Positions 47,910 through 56,257 of a DNA stretch of 64,000 nt are shown in pieces. The notes under the pieces were generated by a model. The model ran no database searches. It was not told where the DNA came from and saw only the letters and a list, made by a program, of their open reading frames with translations. The stretch is from Nocardia acididurans (GTDB lineage Bacteria > Actinomycetota > Actinomycetes > Mycobacteriales > Mycobacteriaceae), in NCBI RefSeq assembly GCF_016741815.1, contig NZ_JAERRJ010000013.1, positions 124,001 to 188,000 of the forward strand, in the 5' to 3' direction. Position 1 is the stretch's first letter, and each line of letters begins with the position of its first letter. A program made the position numbers and the translations under genes.

Positions 47910-48854
47910 ATGGCTACTGCGATTGTTGCTACCGAGTACGGCGGTCCCGAAGTACTGGCTTCGCGTGAGGTGGAGGTTCCTGCTCCCGGGCCCGGGGAGG
48001 TCACGGTCGAGGTGCGGGCCGCCGGCGTCAACCCCTTCGATTACAAGCAGTACAGCGGGGTGTTCGGCACCGATCCCGCGGCATTGCCGTTGCGGCTCGG
48101 CGTGGAGGCCGCGGGTGTGGTGACCGCGGTGGGGGAGGGGGCCGAGGGGCCCGCCGGGCCGATTCGGGTGGGCGACGAGGTGGCGCTGCGGGGTGCGGGC
48201 ACCTATGCGACGGCGCTGAATGTGGCCGCGCAGAAGGTTGTTCCCAAACCCGCGGGCATCGGCTGGGAGACCGCGGCCGGGGTGCTTGCCACCGGCAGCA
48301 CCGCCGTGCACGCGCTGGCCGCCACGACTGTGCGGACCGGGGACACGGTGCTGATCCACGGTGCGGCGGGCAGTGTCGGATCGCTCGCCGCGCAGTTGGC
48401 GGTGGCACGGGGCGCCCGGGTGATCGGTACGGCGTCCCCGAGCCGGCACGAGCGGTTGCGGGCGCACGGGGTGGAACCCGTCGCCTACGGTCCCGGCCTG
48501 GCGGATCGGGTGCGGGCGCTCGCGCCGGACGGCGTGGACGCCGCCATAGACACGGCCGGAACCGATGAGGCCGTGGATGTTTCGCTCGAGCTGGTGGCCG
48601 ACCGGCAGCGGATCGCCACGATCGTCGCGTTCGAACGGGCCGCGGCGGACGGATTCAAGGCGCTCGGGTCCGGACCCGGAGGCGATATGGGTGTCGAGAT
48701 TCGCGGCAGGGCCTGGCGGGAACTGTTCGAACTGCTGTCGGCGGGCAAGCTGGAGGTGGCCGTCGTGGCCACGTATCCGCTGGCCGAGGCCGCCGCGGCG
48801 CATGAGTTCGTCCGGTCCGGGCATGCCGGCGGGAAGGTCGTGCTGCTGCCCTGA
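47910..48854 (+). CDS. Quinone oxidoreductase-like MDR family protein
   Basis: A 314-residue zinc-independent medium-chain dehydrogenase: EYGGPEVLASREVEVPAPGP, EVRAAGVNPFDYKQYSGVFG (the N-x-x-D of quinone oxidoreductase), LGVEAAGVVTAVGEGAEGPA, TVLIHGAAGSVGSLAAQLAV with the NADP-binding A-x-x-G-x-x-G, and C-terminal AHEFVRSGHAGGKVVLLP. No zinc-ligand Cys set is present. The enzyme reduces quinones or enones with NADPH. It starts 49 bp after pspM but is not obviously functionally linked to it. Confidence 0.9.
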   Translation: MATAIVATEYGGPEVLASREVEVPAPGPGEVTVEVRAAGVNPFDYKQYSGVFGTDPAALPLRLGVEAAGVVTAVGEGAEGPAGPIRVGDEVALRGAGTYATALNVAAQKVVPKPAGIGWETAAGVLATGSTAVHALAATTVRTGDTVLIHGAAGSVGSLAAQLAVARGARVIGTASPSRHERLRAHGVEPVAYGPGLADRVRALAPDGVDAAIDTAGTDEAVDVSLELVADRQRIATIVAFERAAADGFKALGSGPGGDMGVEIRGRAWRELFELLSAGKLEVAVVATYPLAEAAAAHEFVRSGHAGGKVVLLP

Positions 48855-49013
48855 GGGTGGTGGCACCCGGTCGGGATTCGGTGCGGCGGTCTCGGGGACA
48901 ACCCTGAGATTTCCCCCGATATTGGCGTTGACCTGGTGATTTTCCGTCGTGCAGGGTTCAGGATGGAGGAGACGGATCGCATTGACGGCGGTCCGGAGAC
49001 CAGGGAGGCTGCA

Positions 49014-49190
49014 ATGCTTTGGAAGATCATCGGCGTCGTCGCCGTCGTGTGGATCGCGCTGGCGATCATCGGAGCGCTCATCAAGGGCCTGTTCCCGATC
49101 CTGCTCATCAGCGCGGTCGTGTTCGGCCTGTACCTGCTGTACAAGGCCGTATCCGGTTCCTCGGACAAGTCGCCGCTGAGCAAGCTGTAG
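49014..49190 (+). CDS. Small two-helix membrane protein, 58 aa
   Basis: A short hydrophobic protein, MLWKIIGVVAVVWIALAIIG ALIKGLFPILLISAVVFGLY LLYKAVSGSSDKSPLSKL, shown in blocks. One long or two short membrane helices and a polar C-terminal tail are evident. GGGAGG five bases before ATG 49014 fixes the start, which is inside a longer frame. Similar small hydrophobic proteins are common in Actinobacteria, but the function is unknown. It stands between the MDR gene and the ABC operon. Confidence 0.7.
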   Translation: MLWKIIGVVAVVWIALAIIGALIKGLFPILLISAVVFGLYLLYKAVSGSSDKSPLSKL

Positions 49191-49300
49191 CAGCGGTTTC
49201 CGGCGCGGGCCGATCGGTGTCGTTGGGGACGCCGGTCGGCCCGTTGGCATTTCGGTCTGACCGGTTTGTGTGATTCCGGTCTCGGGCCACCGCCTTCTCG

Positions 49301-49325
49301 CATATGTTGTTGCCCACAACATATG
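49301..49325. promoter_or_regulatory. 25-bp perfect palindrome, probable ROK operator
   Basis: Arms CATATGTTGT (49301-49310) and ACAACATATG (49316-49325) are exact complements with a 5-base centre. It is 61 bp before the substrate-binding-protein start, and the operon ends with a ROK-family repressor gene. Location and symmetry fit a sugar-responsive operator. Confidence 0.65.
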
Positions 49326-49385
49326 GATACGCGGCCATGCCGGTCCCCCCGTACGGCCTGGCCGTGGTTCGGGAAGGTCACCGTG

Positions 49386-50543
49386 ATGAGGACGAAAAGC
49401 CTGCTCCCGCAGCGAAATTCCGGCCGTCGGCGACGGCTGGGATATACCGCCGCAGCAGCGGCGATGGTCGGCGTGCTGACGCTGACGGCGTGCGGATCCA
49501 ATTCCAGCAGTGATGATTCGGGTGGTTCGCCGTCCGGCGGCGGCGCGAACGGCACGGTCGGTGTGATCCTGCCGGAGACCGCCACCTCCGCCCGCTGGGA
49601 AACCTTCGACAAACCCATGCTCCAGGAAGCCCTGCGCGCCGAGGGTTTCGCCGCGGACGTGCAGAACGCCCAGGGTGACGTGCAGAAGTTCAGCACCCAC
49701 GCCGACGGCATGATCGCCAAGGGCGTGAAGGTGCTCATCATCGCCTCGATCAACAGCGAGGTGGGTGGCGCCGTCGCCGCCAAGGCCAAGCGCGCGGGCA
49801 TCCCCACCATCGACTACGACCGCCTCAATCTCGGCGGATCCTCCGACTACTACGTGTCTTTCGACAATGTGAAGGTCGGCGAACTCCAGGGCCAGAGCCT
49901 GGCCGACGCACTGAAGGCCAAGCAGGGCGCGGAGGTCATCGAGATCGAGGGCGCGCCCACCGACAACAACGCCACCCTCTTCTACGAGGGCCAGCAGAAG
50001 GTGCTCAAGCCGCTCTACGACTCCGGCGCGCTGAAACTGGTCCGCAGCCAGCCCATCGACGGCTGGGACAACCAGAAGGGCGGCACCACCTTCGAGCAGA
50101 TCCTCACCGGCAATCAGGGCCGCGTCGACGGCGTGGTGGCCGCCAACGACGGTCTCGCGGGCGCGGTGATCACGGTGCTGAAGAAGAACGGCCTCAATGG
50201 CAAGGTGCCGGTCACCGGCCAGGACGCCACCGCCGACGGCCTCAAGGCGGTGCTGCGCGGCGACCAGTACATGACCGTGTTCAAGCCCATCCGTGACGAG
50301 GCGCAGGCCGCCGCGAAACTCGCTGTGGCACTGGCCAAGGGCGACACCGCCGCCGCGGATGCCCTCGCGCAGGGCGTGAGTCAGGACCCCAAGGGCAAGC
50401 GCGACGTGAAATCCATACTGCTGCAGCCGCAGACGATCATCCGCGCGGATGTGAAGAAGGTGACCGAGACCGGTTATGTGAAGGCCGCCGACATCTGCTC
50501 GGGCGACACCGCGTCCGCCTGCACCGAACTCGGCATCGGCTGA
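49386..50543 (+). CDS. Sugar ABC transporter substrate-binding lipoprotein (xylose/ribose type)
   Basis: A 385-residue periplasmic-binding-protein family member, anchored as a lipoprotein: signal MRTKSLLPQRNSGRRRRLGY TAAAAAMVGVLTLTACGS has the lipobox LTAC. The mature protein, GTVGVILPETATSARWETFD, QFSTHADGMIAKGVKVLIIA-type segment, GIPTIDYDRLNLGG, YVSFDNVKVGELQGQSLADA and GVVAANDGLAGAVITVLKKN, matches the XylF/RbsB type I solute-binding fold. The ligand is probably a pentose or another monosaccharide. GTG directly before ATG 49386 is a possible start. It is the first gene of the SBP-ATPase-permease-ROK operon behind a palindromic operator. Confidence 0.9.
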   Translation: MRTKSLLPQRNSGRRRRLGYTAAAAAMVGVLTLTACGSNSSSDDSGGSPSGGGANGTVGVILPETATSARWETFDKPMLQEALRAEGFAADVQNAQGDVQKFSTHADGMIAKGVKVLIIASINSEVGGAVAAKAKRAGIPTIDYDRLNLGGSSDYYVSFDNVKVGELQGQSLADALKAKQGAEVIEIEGAPTDNNATLFYEGQQKVLKPLYDSGALKLVRSQPIDGWDNQKGGTTFEQILTGNQGRVDGVVAANDGLAGAVITVLKKNGLNGKVPVTGQDATADGLKAVLRGDQYMTVFKPIRDEAQAAAKLAVALAKGDTAAADALAQGVSQDPKGKRDVKSILLQPQTIIRADVKKVTETGYVKAADICSGDTASACTELGIG

Positions 50544-50552
50544 GGGTCTGAC

Positions 50553-51326
50553 ATGAGTGAGCCGCTACTCCAGATCACCGGCTTGAACAAGAGTTTCGGC
50601 GCGGTGCACGTCCTGCACGACGTGGAACTCACCGTCCCCGCCGGTCAGGTCACCGCCCTCGTCGGCGACAACGGCGCGGGCAAGACCACCCTGGTGAAGT
50701 GCGTGGCCGGAATCCACGCCGCCGACTCCGGTGAGGTCCGCTTCCGTGGCGAGCCCGTGCACCTGCGCGGGCCCAAAGACGCCGCGGCGCTGGGTATCGA
50801 GGTCGTCTACCAGGATCTCGCCCTCGCTGACAATCTCGACATCGTGGCCAATATGTTCCTCGGCCGCGAACGCGGGAAACCGTGGCTGCTGGACGAGGCG
50901 AGTATGGAGGAGGCGGCTCGCCGCACGCTGGCATCGCTGGGGGTGCGCACGGTGAAATCCGTGCGCACGCCGGTGTCCTCGCTGTCCGGTGGGCAGCGGC
51001 AGACGGTGGCGATCGCGAAAGCCGTGCTCTGGAACAGCAATCTGGTGCTGCTGGACGAGCCCACGGCGGCGCTGGGCGTGGCGCAGACCCGGCAGGTGCT
51101 GGATCTGGTGCGGCGCTTGGCCGAACAGGGCCTGGGCGTGGTGCTGATCAGCCACAACCTGGCCGACGTCTTCGAGGTCGCGGACCGGATCGCGGTGCTG
51201 TACCTGGGGCGGACCGCCGCCCAGGTGCGCACCGCCGAGGTCACGCACGGGCAGGTGGTGGAGCTGATCACCGCGGGCCGCTCCGGCGATCTCGGCTTGG
51301 CGCGACCGGAGGCGGCGGCGCTGTGA
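50553..51326 (+). CDS. Sugar ABC transporter ATP-binding protein, single domain
   Basis: A 257-residue ATPase: GDNGAGKTTLVKC is Walker A, LSGGQRQTVAIAKA the signature, NLVLLDEPTAAL Walker B and LISHNL the H-loop. Unlike E. coli XylG/RbsA, with two fused ABC cassettes of about 500 residues, it has only one, as in the FrcA and several actinobacterial sugar importers, so it must work as a dimer. RVTPVSSL-like and GVAQTRQVLDLVRRLA segments are normal. It begins 9 bp after the binding-protein gene, and its stop overlaps the permease start. Confidence 0.93.
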   Translation: MSEPLLQITGLNKSFGAVHVLHDVELTVPAGQVTALVGDNGAGKTTLVKCVAGIHAADSGEVRFRGEPVHLRGPKDAAALGIEVVYQDLALADNLDIVANMFLGRERGKPWLLDEASMEEAARRTLASLGVRTVKSVRTPVSSLSGGQRQTVAIAKAVLWNSNLVLLDEPTAALGVAQTRQVLDLVRRLAEQGLGVVLISHNLADVFEVADRIAVLYLGRTAAQVRTAEVTHGQVVELITAGRSGDLGLARPEAAAL

Positions 51327-52771
51327 GCAAGGAAGTCACTGGTATGAGCCAGATTTCGGATCAGTCGCCGGCCAAGCCCGCCGAGGCCGTCGCCGACTTC
51401 GGTATCGACACCACCAGCATGTCCAGCCGGGAAGCGCTGGGCGAGTACGTGACCCGGCTGCGGTCGGGCGATATCGGTTCGCTCCCGGCCATTCTCGGGC
51501 TGGTCGCGCTGGTGGTGCTGTTCTCGGTGCTGTCGGATGTGTTCTTCTCGCTCAACAACATCGCGAATCTGCTGGCGCAGGGCGCGGGACAGACCGTCAT
51601 CGCCATCGGCATCGTCTACGTGCTGCTGATCGGTGAGATCGATCTGTCGGCGGGCACCGCGTCCGGGGTGGCGGCGGCGGTGCTGGCGCTGCATTTCGTG
51701 GAGAACGGAAACCTCATGTCCGGCATGGGGTCCACGGTGTTCTTCATCTTCAACGCGCTCATGGTGCTCGGCGCGGTGCTGGCGGCGCTGCTGCGGATCT
51801 GGCCGGGAGTGGCGCTGTCACTGCTCGGGATCGCGTTGACGCTCATCGGTTTCGAGGCGAATCCGTGGGTGGAGATGCTGCTCGCGGTGTGCGTGGGCGC
51901 GGCCATCGGCTGCATCACCGGTTTTCTGATCGCCAAGATCGGCATGCCGTCCTTCGTGGTGACGCTGGCACTGTTCCTGGCCTGGCAGGGCGTGATTCTC
52001 CAGCTCATCGGCGAGGGCGGGGTGCTGGGCATCAGTTCGTCGCGGGTGCTCGATCAGGTGGCCAACGGCAATCTGTCCACACTCGGCAGTTGGCTGCTGT
52101 GCGTGGTGGCGGCGGGCGGCTATGCGGCGGTCACGCTGGGCGGGCACCTGCTGCGGCGCAGACGTGGCCTGGTCACCGCGCCGACGCCGCTGGTCGTGGC
52201 GAAAGTGCTGGCGCTCACCGGTTTCGCGGTGGTGGTCACCATTCTGCTCACCGTCAACCGCTCGCCGAGCAAGCTGATCGAGATCTCCGGGGTGCCGTAT
52301 GTGGTGCCGATCGTGCTGGCGCTGCTCGTGGCCGGAACCTTCGTGCTCAACCGCACCACGTACGGCCGTCACCTCTATGCCGTCGGTGGCAACGCCGAGG
52401 CGGCGCGTCGTGCGGGCATCAATGTAACCCAGCTCCGCGCAAGCGTTTTCGTCATCTCCTCGTCCTGTGCGGCGGTCGGCGCGATCATCTACTCGTCGAA
52501 GGTGGGTTCGGTCGACCCGCAGGCGGGCGGCCTGAACACGCTGCTGTTCGCGGTCGGTGCGGCGGTGATCGGCGGGACCTCGCTGTTCGGCGGCAAGGGC
52601 AGGGTCGCCGACGCCGTGATCGGCGGTGCGGTGCTGGCCGTGGTGTCCAACGGGCTCGGTCTGCTCGAACAACCGGCGGCCGTGGTCTCCATCGTCACCG
52701 GCCTGGTGCTACTGCTGGCCGCGACCGTCGATGCCGTCTCCCGGCGGCGCGCCGCGGCGGCGCCACGATGA
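51323..52771 (+). CDS. Sugar ABC transporter permease (XylH/RbsC type)
   Basis: A 482-residue membrane protein with about ten helices. IGIVYVLLIGEIDLSAGTAS is the conserved permease helix with the E-I-D-L-S motif, and FLIAKIGMPSFVVTLALFLA and FVLNRTTYGRHLYAVGGNAE AARRAGINV carry the conserved cytoplasmic loop contacting the ATPase. FAVGAAVIGGTSLFGGKGRV is a further signature. A roughly 60-residue polar N-terminus precedes helix 1. GTG 51323 overlaps the ATPase stop by four bases; ATG 51344 is a possible alternative. Works with the preceding two proteins. Confidence 0.92.
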   Translation: MSKEVTGMSQISDQSPAKPAEAVADFGIDTTSMSSREALGEYVTRLRSGDIGSLPAILGLVALVVLFSVLSDVFFSLNNIANLLAQGAGQTVIAIGIVYVLLIGEIDLSAGTASGVAAAVLALHFVENGNLMSGMGSTVFFIFNALMVLGAVLAALLRIWPGVALSLLGIALTLIGFEANPWVEMLLAVCVGAAIGCITGFLIAKIGMPSFVVTLALFLAWQGVILQLIGEGGVLGISSSRVLDQVANGNLSTLGSWLLCVVAAGGYAAVTLGGHLLRRRRGLVTAPTPLVVAKVLALTGFAVVVTILLTVNRSPSKLIEISGVPYVVPIVLALLVAGTFVLNRTTYGRHLYAVGGNAEAARRAGINVTQLRASVFVISSSCAAVGAIIYSSKVGSVDPQAGGLNTLLFAVGAAVIGGTSLFGGKGRVADAVIGGAVLAVVSNGLGLLEQPAAVVSIVTGLVLLLAATVDAVSRRRAAAAPR

Positions 52772-52835
52772 GCGGGCGTGAAGCGCCGAGTGCCGGTGCC
52801 GTGCGGTCCGGTGCGGCAATGGTATTCCTGAGTCC

Positions 52836-53987
52836 ATGACCGTCGCCCGACCGGACGAGGTGCGCCGCTTCAACCGGTCCAGCCTCCTGCGGCTGCTGCA
52901 TATCGGCGGCCCGGCCACCCGGGCGGCGTTGGCCACCGAGCTCGGCTTGAACCGGTCCACCATCAAGATGCTGGTGGACGGGCTCGCCGAGACCGGGCTG
53001 GTGGAGGAGAAGGTGCCTCGGCTGGCCCGGGGCGCGGGGCGGCCGTCGCTGCTGGTGCTGCCGCAGCCGCAGGCCGCCGTGGTGCTGGCGGTCGATGTGC
53101 AGGTGGAGCGGGCCGGGATCGCGCTGGTGGGTTTCGGCGGGCAGATCCTGGGCCGCAACAGCTGGAATCTGCATGGGCGGCAACGGGATCCGCACGAGGT
53201 GATGACGCATGTCGCGGAGTCGGCGGCGTTGCTCGCGGCCGACCTGGGGGTGAGCCCGATGGCGGCGGGGATCTCCGTGCCGGGGGTGGTGCGCCGCTCC
53301 GACGGGCACGTGCACACGGCCGCGAACCTGGACTGGGATGAGGTGGCGCTCGGGCAGCGCATGGGCGCATGCCTGGGATTGCCGGTCGTGGTCGGCAACG
53401 ATGCCGAATTCGGTGCGCTCGCCGAGCTCATGCGCGGATCGGGACGCGGCGCCTCCGACGCGGTCTTCGTCTCCGCCGACGTCGGGGTGGGCGGCGGACT
53501 GATCGCACAGGGCGCGCTGCTGCGCGGATCCGCCGGATACCTCGGCGAGATCGGACATATGACGGTCCGGCCGGGCGGCCGCACCTGTCACTGCGGTAAC
53601 GAGGGGTGCTGGGAGACCGAGGTGGGCGAGGCCGCCCTGTGCCGGGCGCTCGGCCTGCCCGAGCACGGCCCACGCGGCACGATCGTCGCCGAACTGCGTT
53701 CCCTGCAGGGCGATTACGGGGATCTCCTCGACGAGTACCTGGACTGGCTGACCCTCGGTCTGGTCAATGTCGTGAACATCCTCGGCCCGGAACTGGTGGT
53801 GCTCGGCGACCTGTTCACGGCGTTGCCGGACGCGGCCGTCAACCGGGTCGCCGAGCAGGTGCGCGGGCGCAGCATGGTGAGCCGCGCCATGGGCGGGGTG
53901 CGCATCCAAAAATCCAGCCTGGGAACAGATCTGAAGCTCCTCGGCGCAGCGGAAGCCGCCTTCGAAGACGTGCTGGGCATGCTGTGA
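52836..53987 (+). CDS. ROK-family transcriptional repressor
   Basis: A 383-residue XylR/NagC-type ROK regulator. The N-terminal winged helix is RRFNRSSLLRLLHIGGPATR, AALATELGLNRSTIKMLVDG LAETGL. The kinase-like part has VVLAVDVQVERAGIALVGFG, the ROK signature GNDAEFGALAELMRGSGRGA, and CHCGNEGCWETEVG with the conserved Cys zinc site (C-x-C-G-x-x-G-C). Such proteins repress sugar-uptake operons and are released by the sugar. It is encoded right after the importer and probably binds the palindrome at 49301-49325. Confidence 0.92.
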   Translation: MTVARPDEVRRFNRSSLLRLLHIGGPATRAALATELGLNRSTIKMLVDGLAETGLVEEKVPRLARGAGRPSLLVLPQPQAAVVLAVDVQVERAGIALVGFGGQILGRNSWNLHGRQRDPHEVMTHVAESAALLAADLGVSPMAAGISVPGVVRRSDGHVHTAANLDWDEVALGQRMGACLGLPVVVGNDAEFGALAELMRGSGRGASDAVFVSADVGVGGGLIAQGALLRGSAGYLGEIGHMTVRPGGRTCHCGNEGCWETEVGEAALCRALGLPEHGPRGTIVAELRSLQGDYGDLLDEYLDWLTLGLVNVVNILGPELVVLGDLFTALPDAAVNRVAEQVRGRSMVSRAMGGVRIQKSSLGTDLKLLGAAEAAFEDVLGML

Positions 53988-54011
53988 CGCCGCTGGTGGT
54001 TGAATGCAGTC

Positions 54012-54725
54012 ATGGAGCAGCTTCCCGAGGATTGGCAGCGCGGCATCGTGATCGTCGCGCACCCCGACGACATCGAATACGGTGCGGCGGCCGCTGTCGC
54101 GCGGTGGACGCGGCAGGGCAAGGACATTCGGTATGTGCTGGCCTCCAGCGGCGAGGCGGGGATCGCGGGCCTGCCGCCCGCTGAGTCCGGGCCGCTGCGC
54201 GAAGCCGAGGAGCGGGCCAGCGCCAAGATCGTCGGCGTCACCGAGGTGGAGTTCCTGGGCCATCCCGACGGCCGGATCGTGGAGAGCCTCGATCTGCGCC
54301 GGGACCTGGCCGCCGCCATCCGCCGGCATCGACCGGAGATGGTGGTGCTGTTCAACTTCGGCGACGGCTGGGCGCGGGGATACGCCAACAGCGCCGATCA
54401 CCGGGCCGTGGGCCGCGCGGCGCTGGACGCCATCTCCGACGCGGGGAACGAATGGATCTTCCCGGAGCTGGCCGAACTGCCGATCTGGTCGCCGCGCTGG
54501 GCGGCGGTGTACGGCGTCATGGACGGGAGCCACGCCGTGGATGTCACCGACACCATCGAGGTCGCCGTGGAATCACTGGCGGCGCACCACCGCTATCTGG
54601 AGGCGCTGAGCCCGGAGCCGGTCGTCGAGCAGGCCCGCGCCGTCATCGATATGTCGTCCGGTCCGAAGGAGGGCTTCCCCGCCGACCACGCGGTCTCCTT
54701 CGAGCTGTTCTACTTCGCGCAGTAG
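54012..54725 (+). CDS. PIG-L/LmbE-family deacetylase
   Basis: A 237-residue PIG-L family enzyme. IVIVAHPDDIEYGAAAAVAR contains the zinc-binding His-Pro-Asp-Asp motif, and GYANSADHRAVGRAALDAI provides the second conserved His (H-x-x-x-G). LGHPDGRIVESLDLRRDLAA follows as in N-acetylglucosaminyl-PI or mycothiol (MshB/Mca) deacetylases. Specific substrate is not clear; a sugar N-acetyl group is likely, which fits the nearby sugar importer. ATG 54012 follows a TTG at 54000; the ATG gives a normal N-terminus. Lies 24 bp after the ROK gene and may be part of the same transcript. Confidence 0.87.
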   Translation: MEQLPEDWQRGIVIVAHPDDIEYGAAAAVARWTRQGKDIRYVLASSGEAGIAGLPPAESGPLREAEERASAKIVGVTEVEFLGHPDGRIVESLDLRRDLAAAIRRHRPEMVVLFNFGDGWARGYANSADHRAVGRAALDAISDAGNEWIFPELAELPIWSPRWAAVYGVMDGSHAVDVTDTIEVAVESLAAHHRYLEALSPEPVVEQARAVIDMSSGPKEGFPADHAVSFELFYFAQ

Positions 54726-54800
54726 CGTTCGCGGCTCGAGGAGCGGGACTCGGCCGATGCCTGTTACGCGGCGTCGGTGCGGTGTGGCACGCTGGGGCGC

Positions 54801-55961
54801 GTGCGAGTAGCGGTGGTGGCCGGGCCTGATCCGGGACATGCCTTTCCGGCGATCGCGTTGTGCCTGCGGTTCTTGGCCGCGGGCGACGAGCCGGTGCTGT
54901 TCACCAGCCCACGGTGGTTCGACGCGGCTATGGCGGCGGGTATCGGGGTACGGCGGTTGAAGGGGCTGGCCCCGCGCGCCGAGGACGACGACGCCGACGC
55001 CGGTGCGCGCATTCACCAACGCGCGGCGCATATTTCGACCGAGATCCTGCCGGATATGAGTGCCATGCTGCCGGAACTCGTGGTGTCGGACGTACTCACC
55101 GCGGGCGGCGGTATGGCGGCCGAACGGCTGCACGTGCCGTGGGTGGAGCTGTCGCCGCATCCGCTGTATCTGCCGTCGAAAGGCCTGCCGCCCATCGGGA
55201 GCGGGCTCGCCGCCGGGGAGGGTGTGCGCGGGCGCGCCCGGGATTCCATGCTGCGCACCCTGTCCGCGCGTGCCATCCGCCGCGGTGAACTGCAACGCGA
55301 GGAGGCGCGCGCGAGTATCGGTCTGCCGCCGCAGGATCCGGGTCCGGCGGCGCGGCTGGTCGCGACACTGCCCGCGCTCGAGGTGCCGCGGCCCGATTGG
55401 CCCGAGGACGCGCATCTGGTCGGTCCGCTGCTGTGGGAGCCCACCGATCACATTCTCGAGCTGCCGCCCGGTGACGCCCCGCTGGTCATGGTCGCCCCCT
55501 CCACGGCCCACACCGGTGTCGCGGGCATGGTCGACACCGTCCTCGAGGCGCTCGCCGATTCCGGTGTGCGCGTGGCGATCTCCACACTCGACACCCCTCC
55601 TGCCGACCTCCCGCCCTGGGCCACAGCGGGTTTGGGCCGCCAGGACGAACTGCTCCGGCACGCGTCGGTGGTGATCGGCGGCGGCGGTCACGGCCTGCTG
55701 GCCAAATCCCTGCTGGCCGGCGTGCCCATCATCACCGTCCCCGGCGGCGGCGACCAGTGGGAACTGGCCAATCGCGCCACCCGGCAAGGCAGTTCACTCC
55801 TGATCCGTCCCCTCACCGCGGCGGCGATCCGCGCATCCGTCCAGCAGATCCTGAACGACCCCGCCTTCACCGAATCCGCCCGCAAGGCGGCCGCCGATGC
55901 CGTCGTGGTCTCCGACCCCATCGAGGTCTGCCACCGGGTCCTCGCCGCCCGAACGAACTGA
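54801..55961 (+). CDS. UGT-like glycosyltransferase (Rv2739c-like)
   Basis: A 386-residue GT-B glycosyltransferase. VRVAVVAGPDPGHAFPAIAL is the N-terminal acceptor-domain start with the catalytic His region, LGRQDELLRHASVVIGGGGH GLLAKSLLAGVPIITVPGGG DQWELANR is the C-terminal donor-sugar motif (H-G-L-x-x-x-x-x-G-V-P and D-Q). This resembles the MGT/UGT family and the M. tuberculosis Rv2739c protein, and it precedes DUF3046 here as there. GTG 54801 gives a normal start within a frame open from 54777. Sugar donor and lipid or natural-product acceptor unknown. Confidence 0.87.
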   Translation: MRVAVVAGPDPGHAFPAIALCLRFLAAGDEPVLFTSPRWFDAAMAAGIGVRRLKGLAPRAEDDDADAGARIHQRAAHISTEILPDMSAMLPELVVSDVLTAGGGMAAERLHVPWVELSPHPLYLPSKGLPPIGSGLAAGEGVRGRARDSMLRTLSARAIRRGELQREEARASIGLPPQDPGPAARLVATLPALEVPRPDWPEDAHLVGPLLWEPTDHILELPPGDAPLVMVAPSTAHTGVAGMVDTVLEALADSGVRVAISTLDTPPADLPPWATAGLGRQDELLRHASVVIGGGGHGLLAKSLLAGVPIITVPGGGDQWELANRATRQGSSLLIRPLTAAAIRASVQQILNDPAFTESARKAAADAVVVSDPIEVCHRVLAARTN

Positions 55962-56054
55962 CCCGGTGCGGGCGGAGTTCCGGGCACCCCGCCGCTCTGA
56001 TCGTGCGACTGGGGTGTCGGGGGTGGCTCGTGGCCGCTGGCGTAGGCTCGCGGG

Positions 56055-56246
56055 GTGCGGTTGACGGAGTTCCAGGAGCTGTTGCATACCGAATTCGGGG
56101 CGGCGCGCGGGGATGCGCTGCTGACCGACCATGTGATCCCGTCCATGGGGCGGACCGGCGCGCAGGCCATCGAGGCCGGTGTCGACCCCCGCGACGTCTG
56201 GCGCGCACTGTGCGCGGAGTTCGACGTCCCCCGGACTCGTTGGTGA
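56055..56246 (+). CDS. DUF3046 protein (Rv2738c-like)
   Basis: A 63-residue protein starting MRLTEFQELLHTEFGAARGD and continuing DHVIPSMGRTGAQAIEAGVD PRDVWRALCAEFDVPRTRW, which is diagnostic of DUF3046. In M. tuberculosis and many Actinobacteria this gene lies directly before recA-recX and is conserved there. Here its stop overlaps a possible GTG start of an aminoglycoside phosphotransferase-like gene and no recA follows in the remaining 8 kb, so the usual neighbour has been displaced. Function unknown. Confidence 0.9.
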   Translation: MRLTEFQELLHTEFGAARGDALLTDHVIPSMGRTGAQAIEAGVDPRDVWRALCAEFDVPRTRW

Positions 56247-56257
56247 GTGAATTCGTG

